Source of the DNA: Acidobacteriota bacterium
Lineage (GTDB): Bacteria; Acidobacteriota; Terriglobia; Acidiferrales; UBA7541
Reading direction: 5' to 3'
Assembly (NCBI GenBank): GCA_003223215.1
Contig: QHYH01000164.1
Location: 1 to 40,385, forward strand
DNA: 40,385 bases
A program made the translations under genes and the position numbers. Each line of letters begins with the position of its first letter. Positions within the stretch are counted from its first letter, which is position 1. Below are positions 1-9,299 of the stretch, one piece after another. Below the pieces are notes generated by a model. That model searched no databases. It saw only the letters and a list, made by a program, of their open reading frames with translations, and had not been told where the DNA came from.

Positions 1-205
1 TAACTGGGCGGCGCGGACGCACCGGCCCCTAACCAGCCCGCAGCTTTGGTGTGGCAGAGGAGGCTCACTCACAAAAACAGAACCAGCTGTTCGGCTGCCG
101 GCCCCGTGCGCCCCGCGCACTTTCGCCTGAGCTGGCCAGCCCACGCGGGTACACCGCTGAGGCTTGAAGCGGAACTCCTGACAGGGGGACAGGGGGACCC
201 GTATC

Positions 206-234
206 TTGCTTTTGCCTTGCCGGGGGAATATACT
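206..234 (+). promoter_or_regulatory. sigma70-like promoter of the rimP-nusA-infB operon
   Basis: A -35 box TTGCTT (206-211) and a -10 box TATACT (229-234) are separated by exactly 17 nt, close to consensus. The expected transcription start is near 241, which places the hairpin at 266-289 inside the leader of rimP. No gene is seen upstream of it in the window; bases 1-205 hold no ORF I can support. Confidence 0.6.
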
Positions 235-265
235 TCCATTTCGCTCTGAAGCGGGTCGAACGGAC

Positions 266-289
266 AAGTGGGCGCGAGCCCACTTTTTT
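266..289 (+). terminator. Leader terminator/attenuator hairpin upstream of rimP
   Basis: The arms AAGTGGGC (266-273) and GCCCACTT (278-285) form a perfect 8-bp stem around the tetraloop GCGA, followed by a T run to 289. It sits between the promoter and the rimP start, so it is an intrinsic terminator in a 5' leader rather than at a gene end. Leader terminators ahead of rimP-nusA occur in other bacteria, where NusA feeds back on its own operon. Attenuation here is inferred from position and structure. Confidence 0.6.
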
Positions 290-343
290 GTTGGGGCCGG
301 GCGGAGTGTAGTGCAGACCGGCTATGCTCGAGGAGTCTCTGTA

Positions 344-874
344 GTGGATTTGGAGAAGATCCGCGCCGCCGCCGAGCGGGTGGCGCGTTCGGAAGGGCTG
401 GAAGTCGTTGATGTCGAATGGAAAATCGGCAAGCAACGGTTTCTGCGCGTGTACATCGACCGCGTGGCCAAGCCCGCGGCCATCGTGAGCGATGCCGCGG
501 GGCCTTTGGGGGCGGGCGAAGTCGTACATGATCCATTTCCGAAGATCAGCCACGCGGACTGTGAGCGCGTGAGCCAGCAGCTCAGCGTGATTTTGGACGT
601 GGAAGAACTGGTTCCGGGCCCGGGGTACATCCTGGAAGTCAGTTCGCCGGGAATGGACCGGGCACTGAAGAAGGCCACGGATTTCGAGCGGTTCCGCGGA
701 CGGTTGGCGAAGATTACCACCACCGAGCCGGTGGAAGATGCCAGGTTTTTTGAAGGACGTCTGGCGGGATTTGCGAACGGGAAAGTGCGGATGGAGTTGC
801 AAGGGAAAGGGGCTCGGACCGTGGAGCTGCCCCTGGAAACCATTCGCAAGGCGAATTTGGTGGTCGAGTTTTAG
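344..874 (+). CDS. rimP: Ribosome maturation factor RimP
   Basis: This is a cytoplasmic assembly factor for the 30S subunit, about 176 aa. The N-terminal domain (residues about 1-100) contains the family pattern seen as LEVVDVEW, LRVYIDR and the conserved YILEVSSPGMDR. The C-terminal SH3-like barrel ends in ETIRKANLVVEF. I chose the GTG at 344 because a GAGGAG Shine-Dalgarno lies 8 nt upstream and the protein then has normal family length. An upstream in-frame extension reads through the leader hairpin and is rejected. A short insertion around residues 47-65 (rich in A, G and P) lengthens the N-terminal domain slightly. It is the first gene of the rimP-nusA-infB operon, 39 nt before nusA. Confidence 0.93.
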   Translation: MDLEKIRAAAERVARSEGLEVVDVEWKIGKQRFLRVYIDRVAKPAAIVSDAAGPLGAGEVVHDPFPKISHADCERVSQQLSVILDVEELVPGPGYILEVSSPGMDRALKKATDFERFRGRLAKITTTEPVEDARFFEGRLAGFANGKVRMELQGKGARTVELPLETIRKANLVVEF

Positions 875-913
875 GGGCTCAGTGCGGGGGATTCCGGGGA
901 TTTAGGAAGCGAT

Positions 914-2443
914 ATGGCGAATTTGCTTTACCAACAAATCGAAATGCTGAGCCGCGAGAAGCATATTGAGCCCGAGGTGGTGGTGTCGGCGATTGAAGAC
1001 GCGATGGTGGTGGCGGCACGCAAATTTTATAAGACGGAAGAAGACCTGCGCGGCAAGTTCAACCCGGAAACCGGGCAAGTGGACGTGTATTCCGTGCTCA
1101 CCGTGGTCGAGGAAGTGAACGATCCAAAGAAAGAGATCACGGTGGCGGAAGCGAAGAAGAAGAATCCCTCCGCGGAGGTCGGCACGGAGATTCTGACGCC
1201 GAAACCGACCGACGTGCTGGGGCGCATCGCCGCGCAAACGGCAAAGCAAGTCATTCTGCAAAAGGTACGCGAGGCCGAGCGCGACACGATTTTCAACGAG
1301 TACAACGGCCGCGTGGGTGAACTGGTCACGGTCATTGTGAAGCGCGCCGAGGGCCCGGACTTGATTGTCGACATGGGGCGGACGGAGGCGCGGCTGCCTA
1401 AGCGCGAGCAGTCGAAGCTGGAAACGTACAACATCGGTGAACGGCTGCGTGTGGTGATAAAAGCCGTGGATCGTGCGGCGAAAGGTCCGCAAGTGATCGT
1501 CTCGCGCGCGGACGCGAGCCTAGTGCAGCGGCTGTTCGAAATGGAAGTGCCGGAAATTTACGACGGCACGGTGCAGATTCGCCACGCGGCGCGCGAAGCC
1601 GGCGAGCGCACCAAAGTGGCGGTAATGAGCCGCGACAAAGATGTGGACCCGGTAGGTGCTTGCGTCGGTATGAAAGGCATGCGGGTGCAATCGATCATCC
1701 GCGAGTTGCGCGGCGAAAAGATCGATATCATTCCCTACAGCGAAGAGACGGTGGCGTTTGCGCAGAAAGCGCTCAGCCCCGCAAAAGTGACGCGCGTGCA
1801 AATCGTCGATCCCGAAGCCAAGAAGCTGGAGGTGATCGTAGAGGACTCACAGCTTTCGCTGGCCATCGGCAAGAAGGGACAGAACGTCCGGTTAGCGAGC
1901 AAGCTCATCGGCTGGGACATCGACATCAAGAGTGAAGAAGAAAAGCGTCAGGAAATCGAAGCGGAAATGACCGCGCTGACCGCGCCGGCAACGCCGCTTA
2001 CGTCGCTCGCGGGTGTGGGTGCCAAAACCATAGAGAAGATGGAAGCCGCGGGGATTCCTTCCGTGGAGAAGCTCGCATCGATGACCCCGGAGCAATTGAT
2101 GGAGATTCCCGGAATCGGCGAAAAGATGGTGGACAAAATCTACCAGGCCGTGAACCGCTTCTATGAGAGCGGCCCGGAGGCGGCTGCCAGTGAAGGCGCA
2201 GCGAGCGGAGAAACTACCGAGGCTGCCGCGGAAGGTGGCGAAGAGGCCGTTCGAGCGGACGCCGAGGAAGAAGGCTCGAGCGAAGTCGCGGAAGCGGCAG
2301 CGGAGCCTGAAGAATCTTCAGCGGTACAGGAAGCGGCGGCCGGGGAAGAAACGGTGACCGCTGCGGAGGAAACTCCGGCAGAAGCTGCTCCCGCCGAGAA
2401 CCCAGGGGATGTGGGGAAAAGAGAAGAGGCAAAGTCAGAGTAA
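914..2443 (+). CDS. nusA: Transcription termination/antitermination factor NusA
   Basis: NusA binds RNA polymerase and nascent RNA and modulates pausing, termination and antitermination. In the 509-aa product the N-terminal RNAP-binding domain spans about 1-125. The S1 domain is at about 135-200 (GRVGELVTVIV, VDMGRTEARLP). KH1 and KH2 follow at about 230-345 (PVGACVGMKGMRVQSI and LAIGKKGQNVRLASKLIGWDIDI). A helix-hairpin-helix segment (LAGVGAKTIEKM, IPGIGEKMVDKIY) lies at about 358-415. The last 90 residues are a low-complexity Ala/Glu-rich acidic tail, probably disordered, in place of the longer acidic repeats of enterobacterial NusA. The ATG at 914 has an AGGAAG Shine-Dalgarno 5 nt upstream. 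It lies between rimP and infB as usual. Confidence 0.96.
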   Translation: MANLLYQQIEMLSREKHIEPEVVVSAIEDAMVVAARKFYKTEEDLRGKFNPETGQVDVYSVLTVVEEVNDPKKEITVAEAKKKNPSAEVGTEILTPKPTDVLGRIAAQTAKQVILQKVREAERDTIFNEYNGRVGELVTVIVKRAEGPDLIVDMGRTEARLPKREQSKLETYNIGERLRVVIKAVDRAAKGPQVIVSRADASLVQRLFEMEVPEIYDGTVQIRHAAREAGERTKVAVMSRDKDVDPVGACVGMKGMRVQSIIRELRGEKIDIIPYSEETVAFAQKALSPAKVTRVQIVDPEAKKLEVIVEDSQLSLAIGKKGQNVRLASKLIGWDIDIKSEEEKRQEIEAEMTALTAPATPLTSLAGVGAKTIEKMEAAGIPSVEKLASMTPEQLMEIPGIGEKMVDKIYQAVNRFYESGPEAAASEGAASGETTEAAAEGGEEAVRADAEEEGSSEVAEAAAEPEESSAVQEAAAGEETVTAAEETPAEAAPAENPGDVGKREEAKSE

Positions 2444-2478
2444 GAGTGGAACAGGCGTTCAACCACCAAACGGAGCGC

Positions 2479-5370
2479 ATGAGCGACACGAATCAAGTTC
2501 GAATCAACGAGCTGGCCCGCGAACTGGAGGTCAAGGCCAAAGCGATCATTGATCTTCTGCCAGGTTTCGGCGTCACCGAGAAGAAGACGCACTCCAGTTC
2601 GATTCCGGCCGACGTTGCGGAAAACGTACGAAAGAAAATTCAAGGGGTGGCAGAAGCGGAAGCTCAGGCCGAAGCTGCTGCCAAAGCGGAGAAAGAAGTG
2701 AAGGAAGCTGTCGCGAAGGCTGCCCGTATGAAGCCAGCCGCAGCGGCGGCTCCCCCGCAAGCCCGCCCGGCGGCTACTCCGGGTGTTGCAAAGCCGACTG
2801 CTCCCGGGCCACCTGTCCCAGCCGCAGCCAAACCGGCGGTCCCTGCCATTCACGCGATCGCTGCTCCGGCCGGTGCTCCTGCGGGTCCGAAAATTGCTCC
2901 CAAGGTACCGGCTCCTACGCCCGCAGCCAGCCCTGCCGCCGCGAAGCCGGCCGCAGCTGTCAGTGCGCCGACACCCATTCGCCCGGCGGCTGCCCCTGCG
3001 CAGCCCGTAGCCCCGCCGCTTCGACCAGGCGCTGTGGCTCCAGCCAAACAACCTTCAGTTGCGCGGCCGGCCGCTGCTGCACCTGGCACTCCGGCAGTTC
3101 GTCCGCCTGCTCGACCACTGGCGCCGCCGCGGCCCACCGGAAATCGAGGCCCGCTGCCGACGGGAAATCGCGGGCCGCTGCCTGATATTTCTCGCGAACG
3201 TTCCAGTGGCCCGCGGCCAGGACAACCGATTCGTCCGCAGCAGCCAAGCCAGGGTAGACCGCTGCGGCCGGCGGCCGGTGGTGCAGAGCCAGCGCGCCCA
3301 TTCGAGCACCGTCGAGGCCCCCTGCCGACGGGAACGCGTCCTGGGCCGCGCACCCCGGGTCGTCCGGGAATGTTGCCGCCGCTGCCGGAGAAACTGCCGC
3401 CAAAAGCGGAGCCCGGAAAGCCGCTTTATGCGCGCAAAGCTCCGCCGCGCCAGCGTCCTGTCATTGATAAGCGGGAAATGGAGGGCGAGCGCAAGCTCCA
3501 CCCGACGCGCGTGCGTCAGGGTTCAGGCCGCGGGGCGGCGGCCGCCGCGGCGGTGATTGCACCGCCCGAACCGCGTCCGCCGCGCGAAGTGACCATCACC
3601 GAAGGCATCACCATTCGCGAGCTCGCGGAGAAGCTCGACGTGCGCGCGAAAGACCTGCTGAAAACGCTGCTCGACCGCGGCGTGTTTGCCAGCATCAACC
3701 AGGCGCTCGATGTGCCCACGGCGACGACGCTGGCGGAATCCTTCAATGGCATCATAAGCGTCGTGTCCCTGGAAGAGGAAATGGTTCTGGAAGTCGCGAA
3801 GGAAGAGACTAAGGAAAGTTTGAAACCGCGGCCCCCGGTCGTAACCGTTATGGGCCACGTAGACCACGGAAAAACGAGCCTCCTGGACGCCATTCGCGAA
3901 GCGGAGGTGGCCGCAGGTGAAGCCGGGGGAATCACCCAGCACATCGGAGCCTACAAAGTTCTGGTGAACGACCGCAGCGTGGTGTTCGTGGACACACCTG
4001 GCCATGAAGCTTTCACGCGCATGCGCTCGCGCGGCGCGAAGGTGACGGATATCGTGGTCCTGGTCGTGGCCGCCGATGACGGCGTGATGCCGCAGACCAA
4101 GGAAGCCATCGACCACGCTAAGGCGGCGAATGTTCCGATCGTTGTGGCGATCAACAAGATTGACAAACCCGAAGCACAGCCGGAGAGGGTGAAGCGGCAG
4201 CTGTCAGATCTGGGGCTGATGCCCGCGGAGTGGGGTGGCGACACGGAATTTGTGGAAGTTTCCGCCAAGCAGAAAAAAGGCATCGACAAGCTGCTAGAAA
4301 TCATCTTGTTGGTTGCCGATTTGCGCGAATTGAAGGCCAATCCCGATGCGCCTGCCAGCGGCACGGTGCTGGAGTCGCGTGTGGACAAAGGACGCGGCCC
4401 CGTGGCCACGGTGCTGGTGCAGAACGGCACGCTCAATCCGGGAGACTTCTTCATCTGCGGCTCGGTGTTCGGCAAGGTCCGCGCGATGTTTGATGATCGC
4501 GGCCGCACGGCAAAAAGTGCTCCTCCTTCCACGCCGGTCGAAGTGCTGGGATTACAGGGAGTGCCAGAAGCGGGCGATCACTTCCAGGTGACCGACGAAG
4601 CCAAGGCCCGGCACATTGTCGAGTACCGCCAGAGCAAGCAGCGCGATGCTGCGATGGCGCGCACCGGCGGCGGGCGCATCACCCTGGATCAGCTCCACGA
4701 GCAACTCAAGGCTGGCGAAGTCAAGGAGCTACCGATCGTCATCAAGGCCGACGTGCAGGGTTCCGTGGAAGTTTTGAGCGAAATGCTGCCAAAACTCTCG
4801 ACCGAGCAGGTGAAGCTGAAAATCATCGGATCAGGCGTGGGTGCGGTAACGGAAAACGACGTACTTCTGGCCTCGGCGTCAGGAGCAATTATCATCGCCT
4901 TTGGCGTGCGCCCGGATCGCAAGGCCGCCGACGTGGCGCAGCAGGAACACGTAGATATTCGCACGCACAACATCATTTACGAAGTCTCGGACGAAATTAA
5001 GAAGGCCATGGAAGGCCTGCTCGAGCCGGTTGTTACGGAGACTCACCTCGGCCGCGCGGAAGTGCGCAACACCTTCCGCGTGAAGGGCGCCGGAACGGTG
5101 GCGGGCTGCTATGTGGTCGACGGCATCTTGAAGCGCGATGCGCAGGTGCGTGTGGTCCGCGACGGCGCGGTGATTTACACGTCGAAGCTAAGCTCGCTCA
5201 AGCGGTTCAAGGACGACGTCAACGAAGTGCGCACGGGCTTCGAATGCGGCGCGGGTGTGGCCAACTTCAACGACGTCAAGGTCGGCGACGTTTTGGAATG
5301 CTTCAGCGTCACCAAGATGAGCGCTGCGGAGGCTGCCGGGCAGGCGAGCGCAACCTCCGGCAAGAAATAA
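2479..5370 (+). CDS. infB: Translation initiation factor IF-2
   Basis: IF-2 is the GTPase that places initiator tRNA on the 30S subunit and drives subunit joining. The product is about 963 aa. An IF2-N domain ([19 protein letters not shown]) opens it, then a 240-residue Pro/Ala/Arg-rich linker, then a second IF2-N domain at about 370-425. The G domain has G1 GHVDHGKT (459-466), G3 DTPGH (505-509), G4 NKID (559-562) and G5 SAK (595-597). Domains II-IV run to the C-terminus. The linker contains a tandem PTGNRGPL duplication. The ATG at 2479 gives the usual IF-2 N-terminus and has GGAG close upstream. A GTG at 2446 would add 11 residues and start 2 nt after nusA, so coupling from that site is a possible alternative. 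Confidence 0.95.
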   Translation: MSDTNQVRINELARELEVKAKAIIDLLPGFGVTEKKTHSSSIPADVAENVRKKIQGVAEAEAQAEAAAKAEKEVKEAVAKAARMKPAAAAAPPQARPAATPGVAKPTAPGPPVPAAAKPAVPAIHAIAAPAGAPAGPKIAPKVPAPTPAASPAAAKPAAAVSAPTPIRPAAAPAQPVAPPLRPGAVAPAKQPSVARPAAAAPGTPAVRPPARPLAPPRPTGNRGPLPTGNRGPLPDISRERSSGPRPGQPIRPQQPSQGRPLRPAAGGAEPARPFEHRRGPLPTGTRPGPRTPGRPGMLPPLPEKLPPKAEPGKPLYARKAPPRQRPVIDKREMEGERKLHPTRVRQGSGRGAAAAAAVIAPPEPRPPREVTITEGITIRELAEKLDVRAKDLLKTLLDRGVFASINQALDVPTATTLAESFNGIISVVSLEEEMVLEVAKEETKESLKPRPPVVTVMGHVDHGKTSLLDAIREAEVAAGEAGGITQHIGAYKVLVNDRSVVFVDTPGHEAFTRMRSRGAKVTDIVVLVVAADDGVMPQTKEAIDHAKAANVPIVVAINKIDKPEAQPERVKRQLSDLGLMPAEWGGDTEFVEVSAKQKKGIDKLLEIILLVADLRELKANPDAPASGTVLESRVDKGRGPVATVLVQNGTLNPGDFFICGSVFGKVRAMFDDRGRTAKSAPPSTPVEVLGLQGVPEAGDHFQVTDEAKARHIVEYRQSKQRDAAMARTGGGRITLDQLHEQLKAGEVKELPIVIKADVQGSVEVLSEMLPKLSTEQVKLKIIGSGVGAVTENDVLLASASGAIIIAFGVRPDRKAADVAQQEHVDIRTHNIIYEVSDEIKKAMEGLLEPVVTETHLGRAEVRNTFRVKGAGTVAGCYVVDGILKRDAQVRVVRDGAVIYTSKLSSLKRFKDDVNEVRTGFECGAGVANFNDVKVGDVLECFSVTKMSAAEAAGQASATSGKK

Positions 5371-5397
5371 ACCGCCGAGTTCTTCCCGGAGCCGCAG

Positions 5398-5679
5398 ATG
5401 CCGGTCGGCTTGCTCACCCTCGAGCTGCACATCCCCGACGCGCAATCGCTGAAGGACAAGAGGCAAGTATTGCGCAGCCTCAAGGATCGGCTGAGGCGGG
5501 ATTTCAACGTCGCGGTCGCCGAGCTGGAGCATCACGACGTCTGGCAAAGGTCCGTTGTCGGAGTCGTGACGATTTCCAATGAAGAAAAGCACGTCAATGA
5601 AGTGCTGCAAAGAGTTCTGGATGAGGCGGACGGCATTCTTGGCTCGATTTTAATCCACCAGGCCGTGGAAATTATCTAG
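5398..5679 (+). CDS. ylxP: DUF503 (YlxP-like) protein
   Basis: This small 93-aa protein of the DUF503/YlxP family is regularly found between infB and rbfA. The family's exact role is unsettled; its neighbourhood points to ribosome biogenesis. The sequence shows the expected opening strand (GLLTLELHIPDAQSLKDKR), then a basic helix and a second strand (SVVGVVTISN), compatible with a ferredoxin-like fold. The ATG at 5398 follows GGAG by 6 nt. It starts 27 nt after the infB stop and ends 22 nt before rbfA, so the genes are almost certainly co-transcribed. Confidence 0.9.
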   Translation: MPVGLLTLELHIPDAQSLKDKRQVLRSLKDRLRRDFNVAVAELEHHDVWQRSVVGVVTISNEEKHVNEVLQRVLDEADGILGSILIHQAVEII

Positions 5680-5701
5680 CGGCGCCGTAAAAAGCGCATT
5701 T

Positions 5702-6076
5702 ATGAGTCTGACCAACCATCGGCACGAACGCGTGGGCGAAGAAATCGCTCACGAAATCAACGCCATGCTGGCGGGGGAATTGAAAGACCCGCGGCTGGAA
5801 GGCTCCGTCACCGTCAGCGAAGTCCGCGTACAGCCGGACATGAAGCACGCGCGCGTCTTTATTAGCGTGAAGGGAACCAGCCAGGAACAGACGGATGCGA
5901 TCAAGGCCCTGGAACATGCCGCCGGATTCATCAAGCACGAGCTCATGGAACGCTTGCAGCTTCGTCGCTTGCCGGAATTGCATTTTGCGCTGGATCTTTC
6001 TGAAGAACGATTGGAACGCATCGAACAGCTCTTGAAGGAAGTGAAGAAGGACAAACCGGCCACCAAGAGGAAGTAA
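5702..6076 (+). CDS. rbfA: 30S ribosome-binding factor RbfA
   Basis: RbfA is a 124-aa cold-shock and 16S-rRNA maturation factor that binds the 30S subunit near the helix 1 region. The KH-like fold is recognisable in RVGEEIAHEINAMLAGELKDPR, the strand VTVSEVRVQPDMKHARVFISV, and the C-terminal LPELHFALDLSEERLERI. A Lys-rich tail ends the protein. Length is normal for the family. It is the fifth gene of the operon; a 160-nt spacer with an inverted repeat separates it from truB. Confidence 0.93.
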   Translation: MSLTNHRHERVGEEIAHEINAMLAGELKDPRLEGSVTVSEVRVQPDMKHARVFISVKGTSQEQTDAIKALEHAAGFIKHELMERLQLRRLPELHFALDLSEERLERIEQLLKEVKKDKPATKRK

Positions 6077-6100
6077 CCGGTTATTCAGTCGTCCGCTTTC

Positions 6101-6216
6101 CGTTCCAAGTTGTGAGTTGCAAGTGCCTGGTGAAGAAAATCAGCGGGTTTTTTTGGAGGCGCGCCTTCGTTGCTAGATCTTTTGCTTGGATTCCTCTCTG
6201 CTTACAACTTGGAACG
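6101..6216. repeat. Long-spaced inverted repeat between rbfA and truB
   Basis: The arms CGTTCCAAGTTGTGAG (6101-6116) and its near-perfect reverse complement (6201-6216) match at 15 of 16 positions and flank 84 bp of non-coding sequence. The spacer contains AGCGGG followed by a T run (about 6145-6153). The structure could fold as one large stem-loop in the operon transcript, or be a small mobile repeat. The function is unknown. Confidence 0.45.
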
Positions 6217-6236
6217 TAAGACGGAAAACTCTCACC

Positions 6237-7211
6237 ATGCCGCGCCAGCCACAACCGATGCCGTTTGACGGCGCGCTTGTCATCCACAAGCCCAAAGGAA
6301 AAACGTCGCACGACGTCGTCGATGCGGTGCGGCATTTGGCGGGGTTCCGGCAGATCGGACATTTGGGCACCTTGGACCCTCTCGGAACCGGAGTTCTAGT
6401 ATTGCTCCTCGGGCGGGCAACGCGGCTGGTGCAGTTCTATGCGGGCAGGAGAAAGCGCTACACGGCCGGTTTCCGTTTCGGATTTTCGACCGACACCTAT
6501 GACGCCGACGGCGAAGCGCAAGGTCCGGACACCGCACCGACCCTCGATGCTCGCCTGCTCGAGAAACTTGCGGCGGAGCGTGTCGGGCCGTTCGAGCAAA
6601 TGCCGCCGGCCTTCTCCGCCAAGAAAGTGGGAGGCCGCCCGGCGTACGAGCTGGCGCGAAAAAAACAAGAAGTCGCGCTAAAACCCGTTCAAGTGGAGAT
6701 CTTCGAGTACAAGCTGACAGGAATCGCGGGAAGCGTCGCGCACTTTGTCATCGAATGCTCCTCCGGCACCTATATCCGTTCCCTGGCGCATGAAATGGGG
6801 CAGAAGTTGGGCGGTGGCGCGCACCTCGCGGAAATTACGCGCACGGCGGTGGGGGAATTCTCTCTCGAACAAGCAATCGCTCTCGAGGAACTCGCGGAAG
6901 CCAGCCGCGCGGGCCGCTTCGCGAACTGCCTGATCAAACTCGAAAACCTGCTGCCCAACTTTCCGCGCGTCAATGTTTTGCCGGTGATCGAAAAGCGCGT
7001 GCGCCACGGCTCAAAATTCAATATTTCGCTTTCCCAATTGCAAACAGGACGCACCGAACCGCCGCCCGGCGCCACGACGGAGCTCGACGGGGGTCCGCCG
7101 AAGGCTCCGCGACTGCGCGTGTTCAACCAGCAGGACAAATTGATTGCCATTGCGGAAGCCGTTGTGCCCCGAACGTACCAGCCGCTCGTGGTGTTCGAAC
7201 CGCTGCCCTAG
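6237..7211 (+). CDS. truB: tRNA pseudouridine(55) synthase TruB
   Basis: TruB makes pseudouridine 55 in the T-loop of tRNAs. The 324-aa product carries the conserved motif GHLGTLDPLGTGVL, which includes the catalytic Asp. It also has the family's opening GALVIHKPKGKTSHDVV, KRYTAGFRFG, and the SSGTYIRSLAHEMG segment. The C-terminal region is a PUA-like extension of about 70 residues. I chose the ATG at 6237. The reading frame is open upstream to 6186, but that part overlaps the inverted repeat and adds no conserved sequence; an ATG at 6258 is also possible. It is the last gene of the rimP operon and is followed by 86 nt of unassigned sequence before the IS. Confidence 0.94.
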   Translation: MPRQPQPMPFDGALVIHKPKGKTSHDVVDAVRHLAGFRQIGHLGTLDPLGTGVLVLLLGRATRLVQFYAGRRKRYTAGFRFGFSTDTYDADGEAQGPDTAPTLDARLLEKLAAERVGPFEQMPPAFSAKKVGGRPAYELARKKQEVALKPVQVEIFEYKLTGIAGSVAHFVIECSSGTYIRSLAHEMGQKLGGGAHLAEITRTAVGEFSLEQAIALEELAEASRAGRFANCLIKLENLLPNFPRVNVLPVIEKRVRHGSKFNISLSQLQTGRTEPPPGATTELDGGPPKAPRLRVFNQQDKLIAIAEAVVPRTYQPLVVFEPLP

Positions 7212-7297
7212 GCGCGTTTCACAGTAGCGAGCTCTTCCTCAAATCTTCGGACAGCCCCGCTTCTGCTTCCTGATTTGCCAGGCGCAGGAACCGCTTC

Positions 7298-7320
7298 ACC
7301 GAAGTTCGTCACGGAACGGC
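7298..7320 (+). repeat. Left terminal inverted repeat of the IS
   Basis: The match to the right end begins at A7298 and continues for about 22 bases with three mismatches, including C/G at the fifteenth position. The homology stops outward of 7298, which sets the element boundary. Confidence 0.7.
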
Positions 7321-7430
7321 CGAATTCTGCGATTTTGATGTTGAGATCCGCGGAAGTCTTGTGTTTACAATCTGCGTTTCAGAAAAAGTGATGTAGTGCA
7401 GACCTATGGCGGGTGACAAACTCGGCCAGG

Positions 7431-9245
7431 ATGTTTCTGCGGCCGCATCAGCGTAGCAAGGATGGCAAGGATCACACCTATTGGTCTCTGGTGGAGACGG
7501 TGCGGACAGCCAACGGTCCGCGCCAGAGAACGCTCTGCTATTTGGGTTAGCTGAACGGATCGGCCCAGGCACGGTGGCTGAAAAGCGTCGAGGTGTTCAA
7601 CGAGCAGGGCGAAGCCAGCAATTGAAATTATTCCCTTCGCATGTCGAGGTGCCGGACGATGATCCGCAGGTGGCTCGCGTTTTAGTGAATCGCGTCCGTC
7701 TGGAGAGGACCCGACAGTTCGGCGCCTGTTTCCTGGGCTGGGAGTTGTGGAAGCATCTGGAACTGGATCGTTTCTTTGAGCAAGCCGTGGATGACGATCC
7801 AGCAGAGGTAGCCTGGTCGCGCGTGGCTGCGGTGCTGGCGATCAATCGGTTGTGTGCACCAGGCAGCGAGTTGGCCGTGGAGGAGCGCTGGTATCCAGCG
7901 ACGGCGTTGGATGATCTGCTGGAGATCGCAGAAGGCAAGATCAACGACACGCGCCTGTACCGCTGTTTAGACCGCATTCTGCCCCACAAGACGAAGCTGG
8001 AACAGCATCTCAAACAGCGTTACGGGGAGTTATTTGGAGCCGAGTTCGATGTGCTGCTTTACGATCTGACAGCACCTACGTGGAAGGAGCGGCGGAGAAG
8101 AATCCGATGATGGTCCGCGGTTACTCGCGCGATCATCGCCCGGACTGCGAACAGATGGTGATCGCGCTGATCGTCAACAGCGAAGGATTTCCATTCAGCT
8201 ATGAGACGTTCGACGGTAACCGTGCCGATGTGTCGACCATGGAAACCATTCTGCGCATGGTGGAGCGCAAATATGGTAAAGCGCGAAGGATCTGGGTGTT
8301 CGATCGGGGCATCGTGAGCGAGGAGAATCTGGCGGCGATCCGCAAGCGTGGTGGGCAGTATTTGGTGGGCACGCCGCGCCGCCAGATGAAGCGGTTTGAA
8401 GCCGAATTGCTCAAGGAAGACTGGACCCAGGTGCGCCCGGATGTGGAGGTGAAGCGGGTCGCGATTCCCCAAGGAAACGAGACCTACATCCTGTGTCGTA
8501 CGACCGGCCGTAAAGAGAAAGAGAGGGCCATCCGGAAGCGCTTTTCCACGCGCATGGAGGAGGCTCTGAGGCGCCTGCAAACGACTATCGCGGAGGGCCG
8601 GCTGAAGGACCGCAACAAAATGGAGCGCCGGTTGGGAAAAATTCAGGCGCGGCACTCGCAAGTAAACGATCTGTTCGAAGTCACTCTGCGCGACACGCCG
8701 CAGGCGTACGTCTGGTTTGGGAGATGAAAGCAGAAGGAAAGGTCTGGCGGGACTTGCGGGAGGGCGCCTACCTGTTGCGCACGAATTTGCAGGCGGACTC
8801 GGCCGAGGAGATGTGGTCCAAGTGCATGCAACTGACCGAAGCCGAGGCCTCGTTTCGCGCGCTGAAGAGCGAGCTTTCAATCCGACCTTTGTTCCATCAG
8901 AAGGAGCCGCGGGTCAAGGCTCATGTGCTGGTGGCTTTTCTCGGGTATGCCTTGTGGGTGACCCTCAAGCATCTGCTGAAGCGTCGGCCTGCCATCGTTC
9001 CCCAGCCCTCGGACAGCGGAGTCGACAACACTCAGCCGATCTCGCCCAAGAAGGCCTTGGCTCTGCTGTCCACAGTGCAGAGCGCTGACATCGTCCTTCC
9101 CACCACGGATGGGCGCGAGATCCGACTGTGCCGGATCACGGAACCTACGGCCGAACAGAAATCCCTGCTTCACCAACTTGGACTCAGCCTGCCAGAACGG
9201 CTGAAATCCCTTTCAAAATGTAGTGCAGACTCGGCGACCGCCTGA
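7431..9245 (+). pseudogene. IS1634-family transposase, disrupted
   Basis: The reading starts at the ATG at 7431 (MFLRPHQRSKDGKDHTYWSL, a typical IS1634 N-terminus) and must change frame repeatedly. A TAG near 7549 replaces the Glu expected in LCYLGEL. A frameshift near 7615 is needed to enter the segment LKLFPSHVEVPDDDPQ. A second near 8070 falls in the LLYDLTSTYVEG strand that normally carries a catalytic Asp. A third near 8710 precedes LVWEMKAEGKVW. The remaining parts are well conserved, including the RIWVFDRGIVS motif and the C-terminal EASFRALKSELSIRP. With one nonsense and about three frameshifts it cannot make an active transposase. Confidence 0.85.
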
Positions 9246-9276
9246 ACTGATTCTGAAAGGGTTAGGCGGTTTCCCG

Positions 9277-9299
9277 ACTGTTCCCTGACGAACTTCGGT
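9277..9299 (-). repeat. Right terminal inverted repeat of the IS
   Basis: Read on the minus strand from 9299 this copies the left end closely. The first base of the element is also the last base of the TAA stop codon (9301-9299) of the adjacent minus-strand gene. Confidence 0.7.

Larger units (their letters stand above)
7298..9299 (+). mobile_element. Degenerate IS1634-family insertion sequence
   Basis: A 2.0-kb element is bounded by imperfect terminal inverted repeats. The left end reads ACCGAAGTTCGTCACGGAAC and the right end, on the other strand, ACCGAAGTTCGTCAGGGAAC; only one base differs in these 20. Inside is one broken transposase gene related to the IS1634 family (IS4-type DDE fold). 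I see no target-site duplication: the flanks are GCTTC on the left and TAAGG on the right. This suggests an old insertion, or loss of one flank. The right end abuts the stop codon of the secretin-like gene. Confidence 0.75.

Noticed and set aside
65-802. Long minus-strand ORF opposite rimP
   Set aside because: It is a shadow of rimP, which has a Shine-Dalgarno, conserved motifs and operon context; the antisense translation is Arg/His/Pro-rich with no domain.
3137-3184. Tandem 24-bp repeat in infB
   Set aside because: It encodes the duplicated PTGNRGPL within the low-complexity IF-2 linker, which is normal for this domain.
8059-8880. 273-aa minus-strand ORF within the IS
   Set aside because: It is antisense to a transposase with clear IS1634-family sequence.
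307-9230. The 13-mer TGTAGTGCAGACC (or its first 12 bases) occurs near 307, 7391 and 9217
   Set aside because: By chance several matching 13-mer pairs are expected in 40 kb, and the flanking sequence does not match. It is not treated as a repeat.
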